NCBI GenBank assembly: GCA_948567375.1
Contig: OX419756.1
Span: 38,206,333-38,270,332, forward strand
Direction: 5' to 3'
DNA length: 64,000 nt
Source: Lunularia cruciata
Lineage: Eukaryota > Streptophyta > Marchantiopsida > Lunulariales > Lunulariaceae
The notes below the pieces were generated by a model. That model was not told the origin of the DNA and did no database searches. It was given only the letters and a program-made list of their open reading frames with translations. Every line of letters begins with the position of its first letter. Positions within the stretch are counted from its first letter, which is position 1. This document shows, one piece after another, positions 1 through 11,760 of this stretch. The translations under genes were made by a program, and so were the position numbers.

Positions 1-2175
1 AACTTCTATCACCGCTATGTTAGAGGATTTAGTGCCATTGCCAAGGCCTTGACGAAGCTGACCAAGCTTACACAAGAGTGGTGTTGGGGAGATGAGCAGG
101 AGAGAGCTTTTGTAGAGCTCAAGGAGAGGTTGACATCTGCTCCTATTTTGAGGAGACCAATCAGGGGACGAGCATTTCAGGTTCACACTGATTGGAGTAT
201 GTTGGGGCTTGGAGCGGTGCTCACCCAACATGATGATGAGGAGAAGGAGTTTGTGGTGGCCTATGCTAGTCGCTCCAACAATTCAGCGGAGGCGAAGTAT
301 AGTTCATATGAGGGAGAGTGCTTGGCAGCAGTTTGAGCAGTAGCACATTTCCGATGTTACCTATTTGGTAACCCCTTCACTCTCATCATTGATCATCAGC
401 CGCTGAAGTGGTTGATGGAGTCCGAAAAGCTTTCAGGGAAGCTTGCACGATGGGCTCTAATTTTACAGGAGTATGATTTCACGGTTGTTCACAGACCTGG
501 AGTGGTGAACCGTGATGCAGATGGGTTGAGTAGAAACCCATGTCCCAGCCAGCAGGATCAGACCGGAGCACGTTGGCATGGTGAGACAGATGAGGAGATG
601 GTGCCAGGTTGGCATGCATCGGCCTTTCTGTGTATATTTGCAGAGACTTTGGTGGTATCTCTCTCAACACATACAGGAGGAGTTATTGAGGTCACAGATC
701 CAGAGAGTGAAGATATTGGTACAGTTCAGCGAGACATTCATGATGATGTCTTAGTGATGGACTATCTTCGCACTGGTGTTGTGGGTGGCACAGTTGGGGC
801 CAAGGAGAGAGACCGTGTTCTTCAGCGAGCCAGACGGTTCAGATTGGAGGGTAGACACCTTTTGCGTGTATGGGAGGATGGTAGAGTGCGAGTAGTACCA
901 CTTCCATCACAGAGACCACAGTTGGTCCGTCATGCTCATGAGGAGCTAGGACATTTTGGAGTAAAGCGTACATATAGCTTACTCCAGAGTCATTATTGGT
1001 GGCGCGGTATGCAGACCGAGGTATAGCAGTTTGTTGCCAGATGTGTGGTTTGTGACCGAGTTAGAGCATCATTCAATGCTCCTACGCCACAGTTATACCC
1101 ATTACCTATCATGGGATTGGGTTACCGTTGGAGTTTGGACTTCGCCGGACCTTTACCGCTGACTGTGAGACATCATTGGTATGTTTTGGTGATGGTGGAG
1201 CACTTCTCCAAGTGGATTGAGTTGGTGGCACTTCCTGACAAGTCTAGTGAAGGGACAACTTACTCGTTCCTGGATCGAGTTCTTAGTCATTTTGGTGCAC
1301 CAGCTGAGGTTTTGACTGATCAGGGTACAGAGTTCTTGGGAGAGTTTCAGGTCTTGTGTGACAAGGCTTTGATTGATCATCGTACTACATCCCGAGATCA
1401 CCCTGAGGCAGATGGCTTAGCAGAGAGAGTGGTTCAGACGGTGAAGAGAGGATTGCGAAAGTATGGTTTGCAGAGAGGCCACTTGGGAGATTGGGATCTC
1501 CAGTTACCTTGGTTGGCCATGGGCTATCGGTTCAGCCGGCAAGCCTCCTTAGCATCCTTCTCTCCATACTTTCTACTCTATGGACGAGATCCAGATTTAC
1601 CTGCAGCCATTCGTCGAGATGCTACTGTAGTTTTGGACTTGGATGACCCTGATGTATGGATGAGCGCATGTTCTCAGCGGGCAGAGATCTTTCGGAGAGT
1701 GATGCCAATGGCCTTCGAGAACTTGGCAATTGCTCAGCATAGAGATACTTTACGCTGTGCTACCATTCGAGGAGGAGGTTATAGACCCTCGATCCGTCAA
1801 TTTCATCCAGGCGACTATGTATATCTACAGCAGACAGCACCAACGACACTTGATGTTTCTACAGGCCGCACTATCTTGAGAGTGCGCGAGGTTTTGCCAT
1901 CTGGAGTCCTTGTGTTAGAAGGACGTGATGGTGTTGTTTGGAAGGATCATGTGCGCAATTGTGCACCATGCCACCTCCCAAACATTGATGGTACTATGGA
2001 CCCAAGCTTGGCACTTGTACGTGCAGGCTTGAGGTGTATGTTATGTGGCTCTTCTGGTGGAGCTGCTACTATGTTAGTGTGTGATAGCTGTTCGAGAGGA
2101 TGGCATATGGCATGTATGACTTCTCCCCTCACGGTGGTTCCTCAGGGACAGTGGTTATGTCCTAGATGTACTTGA
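1..2175 (+). pseudogene. pol: Pol polyprotein, 3' part: RT end, RNase H, integrase, PHD finger (two premature stops)
   Basis: One frame is open from base 1 to TGA 2173-2175 apart from TGA at 334-336 and TAG at 1024-1026. RNase H shows VHTDWSMLGLG, then YEGECLAA, IDHQPLKWL and DADGLSR, so the acidic residues are present. Integrase has an HHCC-like zinc site (HEELGH, then CVVC across the second stop). Its catalytic triad is Asp 1138-1140 (LDFAGPL), Asp 1318-1320 (LTDQGTEF) and Glu 1423-1425 (ADGLAERV), with 34 residues between the second Asp and the Glu, one fewer than the common 35. An SH3-like tail (HPGDYVYLQ, about 1800-1960) precedes the PHD finger. Each stop is one transition from a sense codon (TGG to TGA, CAG to TAG), as expected from methylcytosine deamination. 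Probably dead, but recently so. Confidence 0.93.
2032..2175 (+). other. PHD finger at the integrase/pol C-terminus
   Basis: The last 47 codons encode a C4HC3 zinc finger: Cys at 2035 and 2044 (CMLC), 2080 and 2089 (CDSC), His 2104 with Cys 2113 (WHMAC), and Cys 2158 and 2167 (CPRC). The Trp two residues before the penultimate Cys (QGQWLCPRC) is typical of PHD fingers, which usually read methylated or unmodified histone H3 tails. It occupies the place where chromoviruses carry a chromodomain. Copy 2 has a decayed version at about 21,250-21,400, so the finger belongs to the family. Confidence 0.9.
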
Positions 2176-2333
2176 CCTATAGCTAGTTCATTCTTTATAT
2201 GGTATAGATTGCAGACAGGCGACTAACGATGGGGCTCCATAGCACCCGGCCTCCTGATCTTTGCCCATTAGAGGGTATACCATATACTTAGAGTAGATGG
2301 CTATCTGGAGTTAGAGGGACCTAACCGCCAGCT

Positions 2334-2340
2334 AGGGGGG
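2334..2340 (+). promoter_or_regulatory. Polypurine tract of family P copy 1
   Basis: AGGGGGG lies four bases before the LTR start (TGTGGCAC at 2345), where plus-strand DNA synthesis is primed. The equivalent site in copy 2 reads TTAGGGGGC just before its LTR at about 21,546. Confidence 0.75.
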
Positions 2341-2344
2341 CGAT

Positions 2345-3002
2345 TGTGGCACTTTAGAGTCTATGTATGACTTATGTGTGAGTTGTGCTTTTATAGTGTA
2401 TGATGTTGACAGCAATGTATGTTGTGTAGCGATGTATATACGCACGACAGCTGTCACGCCATTTGTAGTTCCGCATCTAGATGCTCGGACACTGGAGTTC
2501 CAGTGATGGTAGTTAGAGTTATCTAGCTGTTTCTCAGGGACTACTTTCCGACGGTTAGATTTTGTGTTCGGGGTACTGACTTCACGGTGGGGCCCACCGT
2601 CACTTTGCACCGTTTGCACCGTCGAGTGTGCCGTCAGCGGGACCGTTAGGGTTTCAGGGCTAGCTCGAGTCCAGGGGGTATAGTTTCGAAGTGAGCTCCA
2701 GAGAGCTCACTTCTCTGATGTTGAGCCTTCGAGTTCCTGGCTATGGTGGACAGAGGCCGGCGAGCGTCACCTGGATTCTCTATGCTTGAGTGGGTGTGGC
2801 TTGACTGTAATCAGTGCCCAGTTGTTGGCAGTTTATAGAGTGACAGATCAAGTACTGATCTGAGTTGAGTTGAGTTGAAAGTGTTAAGAAATCTGATTAT
2901 TGTGGCACTTTAGAGTCTATGTATGACTTATGTGTGAGTTGTGCTTTTATAGTGTATGATGACAGCGATGTATGTTGTGTAGCGATGTATATACGCACGA
3001 CA
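2345..3002 (+). repeat. Family P LTR, 658 bp, with about 105-bp direct repeats at both ends
   Basis: Begins TG directly after the polypurine tract and ends CA. Bases 2345-2449 recur at 2901-3002, nearly identical apart from one 3-bp indel and a substitution, with about 450 bp between them. The copy 2 LTR (21,546-22,194) has the same arrangement, so this is a family property. Either the LTR is 658 bp with terminal direct repeats, or the real LTR is about 105 bp and a second LTR with 450 bp of intervening sequence has become fixed in the family. Confidence 0.8.
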
Positions 3003-3506
3003 ACTTTCCTCTCTTCCTTACAATAACATTATCATAGTGAAGTTAGCTAGAGTGAATGAGACCCAAGCAAGATTAGGCTTTCCAATTCCCTCTTCAACTT
3101 CTTCAACTCCTTTTTGCCCTTAGGCTTATGACTTTGAGCCCTAGCTTTAACACCAAATCATATCTTTATCTTCCTTAAAATACAAACTGAAAGAATAATC
3201 AATTCAGTCAAAGTCAAAGTTAGAAGCTTAAAGAAATATGGAATGGTATCAAAACAACAACTCACTAAATAAATTTTCAAAGGCTAAGTACTTATGCATG
3301 TTTCATGTAGGAAGAAGCATATAATCTTGTTGCATTATGCTTATCTTTGGTAATAGTAATAAAAGTAACAATTACTCAATAAGAAAACTACTAGTTCTAA
3401 TGACCTTGTACCAAAAACACTCCTTGCATATCTTGTAAGTGTCAAGTAACTAGTTGCAAACCATTAATAAAATAAGGTATAATTTACTCAAGGATTCCTT
3501 AAATAT
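3003..3506. other. AT-rich spacer, nothing recognised
   Basis: Flank of family P copy 1. Short reading frames only; no domain or repeat that I can match elsewhere in the window. Confidence 0.6.
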
Positions 3507-4097
3507 TGTAATATTCCAAGTGCAAGATTCCCCAAGAGAAACACAAGAGAAGAAAACATAGCTTCACACTCAATACTTCGATGCTCCAAAGGAGCAACTT
3601 GTCTTTATTATATAGCAAAGAGGATCCACTCAAAGGAAGCTCCACACTTGGATCAATACATGAATTGGTGACTTGTCAGTGAGCTCTACTCTTAGATTAG
3701 TTGTATGGATGGGAGACATTTTTGTCTTTGTCTTATCTGGTTGGTCAACAGGTTTGACCAAAGGGAATATTTAGGGAATCTACTTGTAGGAAGTTCAAAA
3801 TTGCATGGGTGAGGTACAATTGGAAAGATTTTGATGAGACAAATTATGGGGAGAAAATGGCTAGCCTTTATTCTTGGTAGGGAGGAATCATCCTATTTTT
3901 GAGGCCTAATTCACCATTTAGGCCTCTAAAATTAGCTCTAAAGTTTTCAAGGCATTTTTGGCACTTGCTCTATTAGTGTAAATACTTTTTTGGTGGCACT
4001 TCTATCCAGTCTACTTAGTCCATCATATATAACATCTTTCTAGATGTTACAAGTCAATTTTCACCTCTAGATAATATGTCTAGCTATTGGTATTACA
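3507..4097 (+). mobile_element. Solo LTR, family A, copy 1
   Basis: Non-coding 591-bp unit beginning TGTAATATTCC and ending GGTATTACA, with inverted TGTAAT/ATTACA termini. It is flanked by AATAT on the left and AGTAT on the right (4 of 5 bases). The same sequence occurs at 20,122-20,727 (minus), 44,498-45,100 and 57,063-57,649, and as fragments at 61,027-61,330. TG/CA ends, 5-bp duplications and no coding content identify solo LTRs of an element whose internal region is absent here. Confidence 0.88.
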
Positions 4098-4689
4098 AGT
4101 ATTCACTAATAAGATTATTTTAGCTTTGCTTGCTTGCTAAGACAAAATGCATTGCTCTTTTGGCACGTCATCTTCTCTACTTCCTATATTAGAAGTAATT
4201 TTATTGTGTCTTGTGGTGCTTACATTTTTGCAAAATTTTTTTATATTTATATTTATAATTTTTGTCTCTCTTTTCCAAAAGGATATGGTAGAATAATTTC
4301 TTCTTCAAGAAAAGAAACCTCTTATTGGAGTTGTGTATGTATATGAAATGGTATAAAGGGCACAAGTATGAAGCCAAATGCACTCAAAAGGAAGAATCCT
4401 AAAAATTTCAAGTCCAAAGAGTGGTCGGAGGGAAAGAACTCAAGTATAAAGGTCCTTTAGACCTAAAGATTGTACACCAATTTGAATGCATTGCCATCTA
4501 CATGGAGAATTGTTGTTGAGGACTATTGGTATCCACCAAAGGGTTAACCTGTGTGGAAAGTGATTGCTCTACCTATCGATTAGAAACCCTAGCTTTAAAA
4601 TCAAGTGCACATGGTGTAATTTCACTTTTTACCCTAAGTCTTCAACCCAAAGAGCTAGCAGGTTATTGCAGTTTTTTGTCATGACATTT
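4098..4689. other. AT-rich spacer, nothing recognised
   Basis: Only short open frames with biased composition. No similarity to protein families or to other parts of the window that I could see. Confidence 0.5.
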
Positions 4690-5230
4690 GCAATGTGAAA
4701 GCTAGTTTGCTAGAATGCTAAAGTGCTAGTCTTGGTGGTCAAAGTTATATTAGTGTAATGCCAAAGCTAGTTTTCTTGGATGTTGGAGTGATAGTCTTGG
4801 TGGTCAGAGTTATATTTGTAGTTTCTTAGAGACTATTTAGCAATGGCCAAATTTTGTATTAAGGCTATTGATTACATCATCACTTGCACCATTTGCACCA
4901 TTAGTAGTGCCGTTAGTGTTAGAGATCTAGGTCGAGTAGAGGGTATACCTTCAAAGTGGAACTTCAAAGAGCTCATTTCTCTGATGTTGAGGCTTTGAGT
5001 TCGTGGCTATGGTGGACAAAAGCCAGCCAAATTTGTATCAATGCTATTGATTATACCATGGGACCCACCATCACTTGCACCATTTGCATTAATAAATGTT
5101 CAGTCAATGGCATTGTTAGGGTTGGAGATCTGGCTATGGTAGACAAAGGCCGACCAACTTTTGTATTAAGGCTATTGATTACACTATGGATCCATTGTTG
5201 TTGTGTTGTGGTTTGCTTAGCCCATGAAAA
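4690..5230 (+). repeat. Fragments of family P LTR
   Basis: Contains the family P LTR middle: the TCACTTGCACCATTTGCACC motif, AGAGCTCATTTCTCTGATGTTGAG and the GGCTATGGTGGACA segment, partly repeated at about 4880-5030 and 5065-5190. Rearranged remains of one or two LTRs with no internal region. Confidence 0.7.
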
Positions 5231-5269
5231 AGTAAACTAGTGTTGTTTTTCTCCATAAAGATAGAGTAG

Positions 5270-7350
5270 ATTGTATGATGAATCCCACGGTTGAGCTATT
5301 GCTATGTGAGCAATCTATGTGCATTTAAGTGGTTGGCCATGTGGAGTATGATCTTATCCTTTTCAAGGGCTCTAATGTATATAGGTAGTGGAGAGATGAG
5401 AGACTAGGGGTGTGTTTTAGTCTAAGAGTCTTAAGCGGAAGGAGGACATTAGGAGTGAGAGTTGTAACAGAGTGCAAGCGTTAGAGTGTCAAAGGAAGCA
5501 TTTGAGCAAGAGATGTCCTATGCTCTCAATCTGCCACTCCCAAATCCTTTTCCCATCAGACTTTAGATTTTGCACCGTGATTGCTTACAAGAATGTATGG
5601 TGGTACATTTTGGGGCGACATTCATGGAGTCAATGAAGGAATACATAGATCTGATGTCCTTTTGATGCTTACTTATTAGAAACTTTGGGACTTTACAATC
5701 TATGTGCTCTAATAGATGGAGAATGACTTAATCTTGTTCAACGGCTTCAAATTTGTGTGGGGTCCATTTGACAAAAAGAGAATCAACTAAATGACAAAAA
5801 ATGTGCAAGTGATTGGGTCCTAAGTGGAGAAGTATGGAGCTTTTGACCATTGAAGGAGAGAAGGAAGGGCATTTGAGGATAGAAGACCACGCTCGGATAG
5901 AGGAGCTAACAAGCTACAATTTGAAGATAGAAAGCAAATGATTTAAGTAGATTATGTAGGGAATATGATCAATTGAATCAAGGGGAGTAGGACTCATACC
6001 TAAGAGCACAAAATAGACAATTTGTAGAGCTTTGTGAGACATTTTCTTTATATATCAGTGGAACTGAAGAGTAGATAGGGTCCTTATAGTGTTGAGTGCA
6101 AGAAATTGTAGGTTTTGATCAATAAAAAATCAGATCTAGTCAATTGAAGTTGGAGCTTTGGAAAGTAAGGTGTTGGAGATGAGATGCTGATCAGGTTTGG
6201 AATTTTGGTCACTCCTAAAGTTGTGACTTGAATCACCTTGTGAATATTTCAAGTATTTTTGGTGGTTAGGTCTTGCAGCTCTATATAAAGGTTTCATGTA
6301 AACTCCTCAAATAAAGAATTTAGGGTCTTGGATCAAGCGTACATGGGTATGTAGAGCTCACAAGTTAGCCCAACTCTGGAATTGATCCAAATCTACAGAT
6401 TGGAGTTAGATTAGACTATTAAACTTTGCAAGGGGTTAGAAAAGGGTGCAACCAACTACTATGTAAAATTTTTCTGGCTCTAGATCTATAAAGAGTGAGA
6501 GCTGATGCAACAAGTTCTACTGAAAAGACTATCATAAGCTTGGTAGAGCATTTCTATCTTCAATCATGATTGAATGTCAATTCTCTCATTTTTATGACTG
6601 TGATTGAGGATTTTAGGTTGATAGAGTGATTTAAGGATTATGTGTACCTCTGATCCAAAAATTTGGGAAAATTTGCCAAGAATCAAGAGCAAATATTCAA
6701 TTAGGGATTTCAAAATTAAGATGGAAACTACAAAAAAATGGCCAAGTTTGAGAGCTTGTCAAGGGAGTTGTAGTAATCAAATTTTGAATTGCTTCATACC
6801 AATGGAAATCATATAACACAAGTTTTTCAAAAAAGTTATTGTTACTTGAGTTACATAGATGTTTAACAATCAAAATATATAGAATTACTCCGATTGGAGT
6901 ACTTGGTTTGAAACTTGAAGTATAGATTGAAATAAGTTTGAGGATAGTGAAGAAGGCTTTGAAGATGATTTACTCCAAAAGCATGGAGAGTTGTTGTTGA
7001 ATTCTTGTGGTTGGATCCTCTTTGTGTTTGCATGCTTTTTTGTATGCCTAATTGGCTTGGATTGGAGTGCAGACGTTGCACTTAGGTTTGTTCCTTCTAA
7101 GAGTGCTGATTATTTTTCCTTGGTAATGTTTGAAGTGATTATCAACAAACCAAGAGTGTGTATTATGATGAAAAAGTTAGGTTGCACTTTACTCCCCTAC
7201 CCATAGAAGGAATCTTAGAAACAAGAGTGGAAAATTCTATTGGTTGAGCACCATGCACGCTCAAACTAGTAGAGACATATTTAAATACAACCTCTGATCC
7301 ATAAGCTCCATAGCTAGGCATCCTATGTGTTATTAGAGAGAGAAAGGCAA
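5270..7350 (+). repeat. Dispersed repeat family C, copy 1 (non-coding, decayed)
   Basis: Several blocks match, in the same order, the stretch at about 52,140-54,590. Examples are the GAGCAATCTATGTGCATT block, the GGAGAGAAAG... block near 5400, the GATCAATTGAAG-type block and CCATAAGCTCCA near 7300. No open frame spans it. Probably the body of an old LTR element without recognisable coding sequence. Confidence 0.5.
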
Positions 7351-7359
7351 AGTATGACA

Positions 7360-7930
7360 CTGTCACTTGCACCATTTGCACCAACAAATGTGCCATCAAC
7401 AACATCATTAGGGTTGGAGATCTAGATCAAGTAGAGGAGAGCTCATTTCTCTAATTTTAAGCCTTCAAGTTCTTGGCTATGGTAGATAAAGGTTACTAAG
7501 TGTCACTTGGAGTCTCTTAGCTAGAGTGTGTGTGGTTTGATTATAATTAATGCCTAATTTTTGGTAGATTTTTGAGTGGAGGATCATTATTTGCACTATC
7601 AATGGTGCCATAAGGATTGGAGATCCAGGTTGAGTAGAGGGGTATACCTTGAAGTGTAGCTCTAAAGAGCTCATTTATCTGATGTTGAGCCTTTGAGTTC
7701 TTGGGTATGGTAGATAGATGCCGGCCAAATTTTGTATTAGGGCTATTGATTACACTGTAAGAACCACCATCACTTGCACCATTTGCACTATCATATGTGC
7801 CATAAATGGTGCCATTAGGGTTGGAGATCTAGGTCAAGTGGGCATACTTTCAAAGTGCAACTCTAAAGACCAATGCCCAATTGTTTTCAGATTGTTGAGT
7901 GGAGGATCAAGTTCGGATCCAATTTGAGTC
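7360..7930 (+). repeat. Rearranged family P LTR pieces
   Basis: At least two overlapping copies of the LTR middle (TCACTTGCACCATTTGCACC at about 7370 and 7770; GAGCTCATTT at about 7440 and 7670), in the same orientation as copy 1. A third piece, the LTR tail, lies at 8812-8970. Could be the wrecked 5' LTR of family P copy 2, whose coding part begins near 11.8 kb. Confidence 0.7.
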
Positions 7931-8108
7931 TTCAAGGTATAGGGATGTGGGCCTAAAATGCCTAGAAAGCTAGCTTGATGGTGTAAGGCTAGCTAGTTTA
8001 GTTAGATTGTCGATGGTTGTTTGGAAAAATCTACTCACCCTTTAGGATTGTGTAGAATAGGGTTACCGAGATCTTTGATTCCTAGAGTGATGCCCTAGCC
8101 AACTAGAC

Positions 8109-8811
8109 TTGTGAGTTGGCCTGTCTCTCATGCAAGATGAACTCTGATGGCTATTGAGGTTGCACAACATGGACTAAGAAGGCAAGGAACCCCAAATCCA
8201 TCACATTCCTTCAAGGCTAGAACTCCAAGGCACCTTTAAGACTCAAGACATTGATCACTAGAGAACTCAATGAGAGAGAGATAGTTGCAAATGAAAGGAC
8301 GATGAGTACCTCCTCACTCCTAGCTTATATACTTTTGAAAAATTTACACACCAAAGTTTCTAATTACTAGAGTAATTCAACTTACTATGCTAAAAGGCAA
8401 ATAAAGTCAAAAAGTCTAAAAGAATATCCAAGAATGTGCAAATAATCCCATGAGTAGGTAGTCTTATTCTCACCTACCAGCTAAGTCAAGGATTCCTTCA
8501 CATGAACTATCCTTGGACTATAGAAAAGTCCACACCAACAAAGCTTGTGGGCCCAAGAAGTTCTCAACTCTTTCCTTAAAGTCAAATAACTAGGTATAAT
8601 ATCAAATCAATACACTAGAAGACAAAATAGTGGTACTCACTCCTTTCACTTCCTCTAGAATAGGGTCATCTTTATCTTATCTAGGACTAAATTTAACTAA
8701 TCATGACTAATGTAGAAGCCTAGCTAAACTCTCTATAGATAATATTTTTCCACTACTTGCAATACTAAACTTAATATCCCTATAGATCATATATGCATCA
8801 ATGGGTGTTAC
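8109..8811 (+). repeat. Dispersed repeat family B, copy 1
   Basis: About 700 bp starting TTGTGAGTTGG and ending GGTGTTAC, matching 11,061-11,760 along its whole length with moderate divergence. Non-coding. TAGAC precedes this copy (8104-8108) and follows the second (11,761-11,765), so the pair could be the LTRs of one 3.65-kb element. Against this, the next 160 bp (8812-8970) are family P LTR tail rather than a primer-binding site. Confidence 0.7.
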
Positions 8812-8970
8812 TGATCAAGTTCAGATATGATTTAAGAGTGATTTGAGTGGAAAAGAAAATTGATTATTGTGGTACTTTAGAGTGTATATAAGAATTTTTT
8901 ATGAGTTTTGCTTCTATAGTATATGATATTTACAATGATGTATGTTGTGTATTTGATGTATATACACATA
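8812..8970 (+). repeat. Family P LTR 3' tail fragment
   Basis: GATCAAGTTCAGAT followed by TGATTATTGTGGTACTTTAG and the terminal about 100-bp repeat of the family P LTR, ending near ACACATAACA. Confidence 0.75.
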
Positions 8971-9345
8971 ACATCTTAGTAATGCTTCATATTCCTTTGT
9001 AGTTATTCTAATTTAGTCCTTTGTGCTCAATAAGAAACGTGATATTTATTTAGGAGCCCATGAGGAAGATTCCTTGAGGAAATTCTCCACGCCCTAGCAA
9101 TAAAAAAATGTGCAATTTATTGTAGGAGAAAGTTGGTCCAAAGCAAGTATCCCTCCTTCTTGCTATAGAATTGGGAGCTTAGTGATTTTGGAATCATCCA
9201 TGGATGAAAGGAAGGAAGAAAGAGCTACATGGGATCTTAAAGGAAACCCCTTTGCATGGACAAAGGTAAATTAGAGGAATGTACTTAGATTGAATATAGC
9301 TCAACTTGGAAGTATGACTCTTGACACCAAATTTGGGTCTCTAGG
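8971..9345. other. Spacer, nothing recognised
   Basis: No domain, repeat or RNA gene recognised. Confidence 0.5.
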
Positions 9346-9740
9346 TGTAATAATATGGAATTAGTAGATGAGTTAGTAGATGAGTTAGTAGTCAAAACTA
9401 AATATAGAAAAATGAAATAGAACTAGCTTAAGAATGTACTTGAAGCATCAAGAAAGCTTGTGGATAGAACATTCTAGAAGCACCCATGAAGCTTCTAGAA
9501 ACTTTCCAATGGTGGTTGAGTAATTTGGAAGTCAAGTTGATGGCACACTTAGATTTTATACCAAGTAGATGGCTAGCTTAGCTTACATTCCAAGTGAGGT
9601 GGCTCTTAGAAGGAACTCTCCTTGGAAGCTCCTTGGGAGGTGTGCAACCAAGTTACCTATAAATATCTAAGCCAAGCTCAAGCTAGGCATCAAAGTTTCC
9701 CACAGGTAGTTTCTTTATAGAGTACTATGACTCTCCACAA
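9346..9740 (+). repeat. Decayed chromovirus-type solo LTR
   Basis: Starts TGTAATAATATGGAATTAG, like the old chromovirus LTR at 37,911, and keeps its landmarks in order: AACATTCTAGAAGC, GAAGCTTCTAGAA, GCTAGCTTAGCTT, ACCTATAAATAT and AAGCTCAAGCTAGGCAT. The right end is uncertain. No primer-binding site follows, so it is a solo LTR. It carries two perfect heat-shock-element triplets. Confidence 0.75.
9467..9500 (+). promoter_or_regulatory. Two heat-shock elements in the solo LTR
   Basis: GAACATTCTAGAA at 9467-9479 and GAAGCTTCTAGAA at 9488-9500 both fit GAAnnTTCnnGAA, the trimeric heat-shock-factor site. Preserved although the LTR around them is decayed. Confidence 0.6.
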
Positions 9741-11060
9741 GATCCTTCACCAAGGCCTCTAACACTATTACTACTCCTTTATACTCATGGCTCTTTGGAA
9801 GTCCTTCCACTCTACAAACCTCACATAATTCCTTGGGTCCTAGATCTCCTCTCTCTCAATCTTGGTGAAGAAGGTCCAATATGCAATCCCAAGTCAAGTA
9901 AGCCTCTCCTTTGTGTTAGTCTTTTGCTCTCAAGACTCAATAACCATGAACTTGTCTTGTTTCCCTTCTCTCCACATAAGAATCACTTAGAACTAGTCTT
10001 TCCTCTAAACGGTGAAGGTCTTTGAATCCTCTCAACTTTCTCTTCTCAGTTCTATTCTAAACTCTCCTTTCTTCAAATCAACCAGTACTATCACTTCAAC
10101 TCCTTGAGGAACCTTACATAGCCTTAATTTCCACTCATGATGGCTCTCCATGCTCCCAAGATGATTCTAAAAATTCAAACATGCTTTTGGTCAAACCTAC
10201 ACTCCTCATTTATGAGAACTTAACTCTCTTAAAATGACCCTCCTCACAATGTCAACTAGTTCTCCAAATTTATAACTCTCACACCTTTGAAATTTTCTGC
10301 ACTTGATTTGCACTCTAGGTTGTTCTTTGTTGTAAAATATCAGCCATTTTCATTGAGCCATTTAGCTTAAGCATCTTTGTATTCTAAGTATCTTTCTATT
10401 TAGCACATATCTTTCTATTTAGCACATATCTTTCAAATTTGGTCTAAAAACCACCCCCTTCAATTTAGAAATTCTTAACTTCTTCCACAAAAATGATCCC
10501 TCCCTACTTCTTGGGCCAAAAGGTAGGATATCTTGCACTTAATGTTCTCAGAAAGTCTCAAAACAATCCAGTGAAAAATGAAGAAATGGTACACTTTGTA
10601 CAAAATTCCAAAGAGCGAGGAGTTTGTGGGAATAGTTTACCCTACCACCTTCCAAAAGTTCTAGCTCAATGTATGTAGTAGCCCTTACAATAATTTTAAA
10701 TTTCAAAATTAAAAGATAATTCAAGTTATCCTCTTTGAAAATTTCAAGTCCAGATCTTATATTTGAGGTATTGCAAAAATCACTGTATCCCCAAAACTTG
10801 CAATCCACCTCACACAATCTCTCCAAATCCTCTCATGTGTAGAATATGTATAATATCATCTCAGAAAAATCATAATAAACTATAGGGTATACAAATAGAT
10901 CCATGTTATCTAACATAAGTTTAGCACTCTCCTTCCCTTATGTTCTCTCTAAGTGAGCTCTCATTGCCTCCTTTTACCTAATCTATATTAGACTGAAGGA
11001 GGAATTTTACGTGGAACATTATCTTACCTTCTAGAGAGGTCTTGGCAATAGAACCAAAAA
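9741..11060. other. Spacer, nothing recognised
   Basis: AT-rich, with short frames (the longest about 92 codons) that resemble no family and lack sensible composition. Confidence 0.5.
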
Positions 11061-11760
11061 TGTGAGCTGGGCTTGTCTCTCACTTAGGATGAACCTCTAA
11101 TATCTATTAAGGTAGTGCACCATGGAATAAGAAAGCAAGGAACCCCAACTCCATCACTCTCCTCCAAAACATAGAAGTCCAAGGCACCTCCAAGACTCAA
11201 GATATTGCTCACTATAGAATTCATTGAGAGAGATACTTGAAAATGAAAAGATGATGAGTTCTTCTTCACCCTTAGCTTATATGAAAATGAAAAAGTTACA
11301 CACCAAATTTACTTTTACTAGAGGAACTCAAGTTACTAGGTTAAAAGTCAAATAAACTCCAAATGTTTAAAGGAATATCCAAGCACATGATAATAATCCC
11401 ATGAGTAGGTGATCTTATCCTCACCTACCAACTAAGTCAAGGATTCCTTCACATGGGCTATATTTGGACTTTAGAAAAAGTCCACACCAACAAGGCTTGG
11501 GGGCCCAAGAGTTGTCAATGCTTTCCTCAAAGTCAAATAACTAAGAATAATACCAAGTCAATACACAAGAAGAAAAATAATGATGCTCACTCTTTTCTCT
11601 TCTTCTAGAACTTGGTCACCTTTATCTTAGCTAGGACTAACTCTAGCTAATTATGACTAATGTAGAAGCTTAGCTAAACTCCATACAGATAATATTTCTT
11701 CACCACTTGCAATACCGTACTTAATATCCTTATTGAATATACATGCACCAATAGGTGTTA
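11061..11760 (+). repeat. Dispersed repeat family B, copy 2
   Basis: Begins TGTGAGCTGG, ends ATAGGTGTTA, and aligns throughout with 8109-8811 (shared blocks include GGCAAGGAACCCCAA-type sequence and ATGAGTAGGT). Followed by TAGAC and then by the protease region of family P copy 2. Confidence 0.7.

Larger units (their letters stand above)
1..3002 (+). mobile_element. Ty3/gypsy retrotransposon, family P (PHD type), copy 1, 3' part
   Basis: Right-hand part of an LTR retrotransposon that enters from the left edge. In order it holds the end of reverse transcriptase, RNase H, integrase, a C-terminal PHD finger, a G-rich polypurine tract and an LTR beginning TGTGGCAC and ending GCACGACA. The domain order RT-RNase H-integrase is that of Ty3/gypsy. 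A second, far more decayed copy lies at about 11.8-22.2 kb and confirms the boundaries. Gag, protease and any methyltransferase domain of this copy would lie left of the window. Confidence 0.93.
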
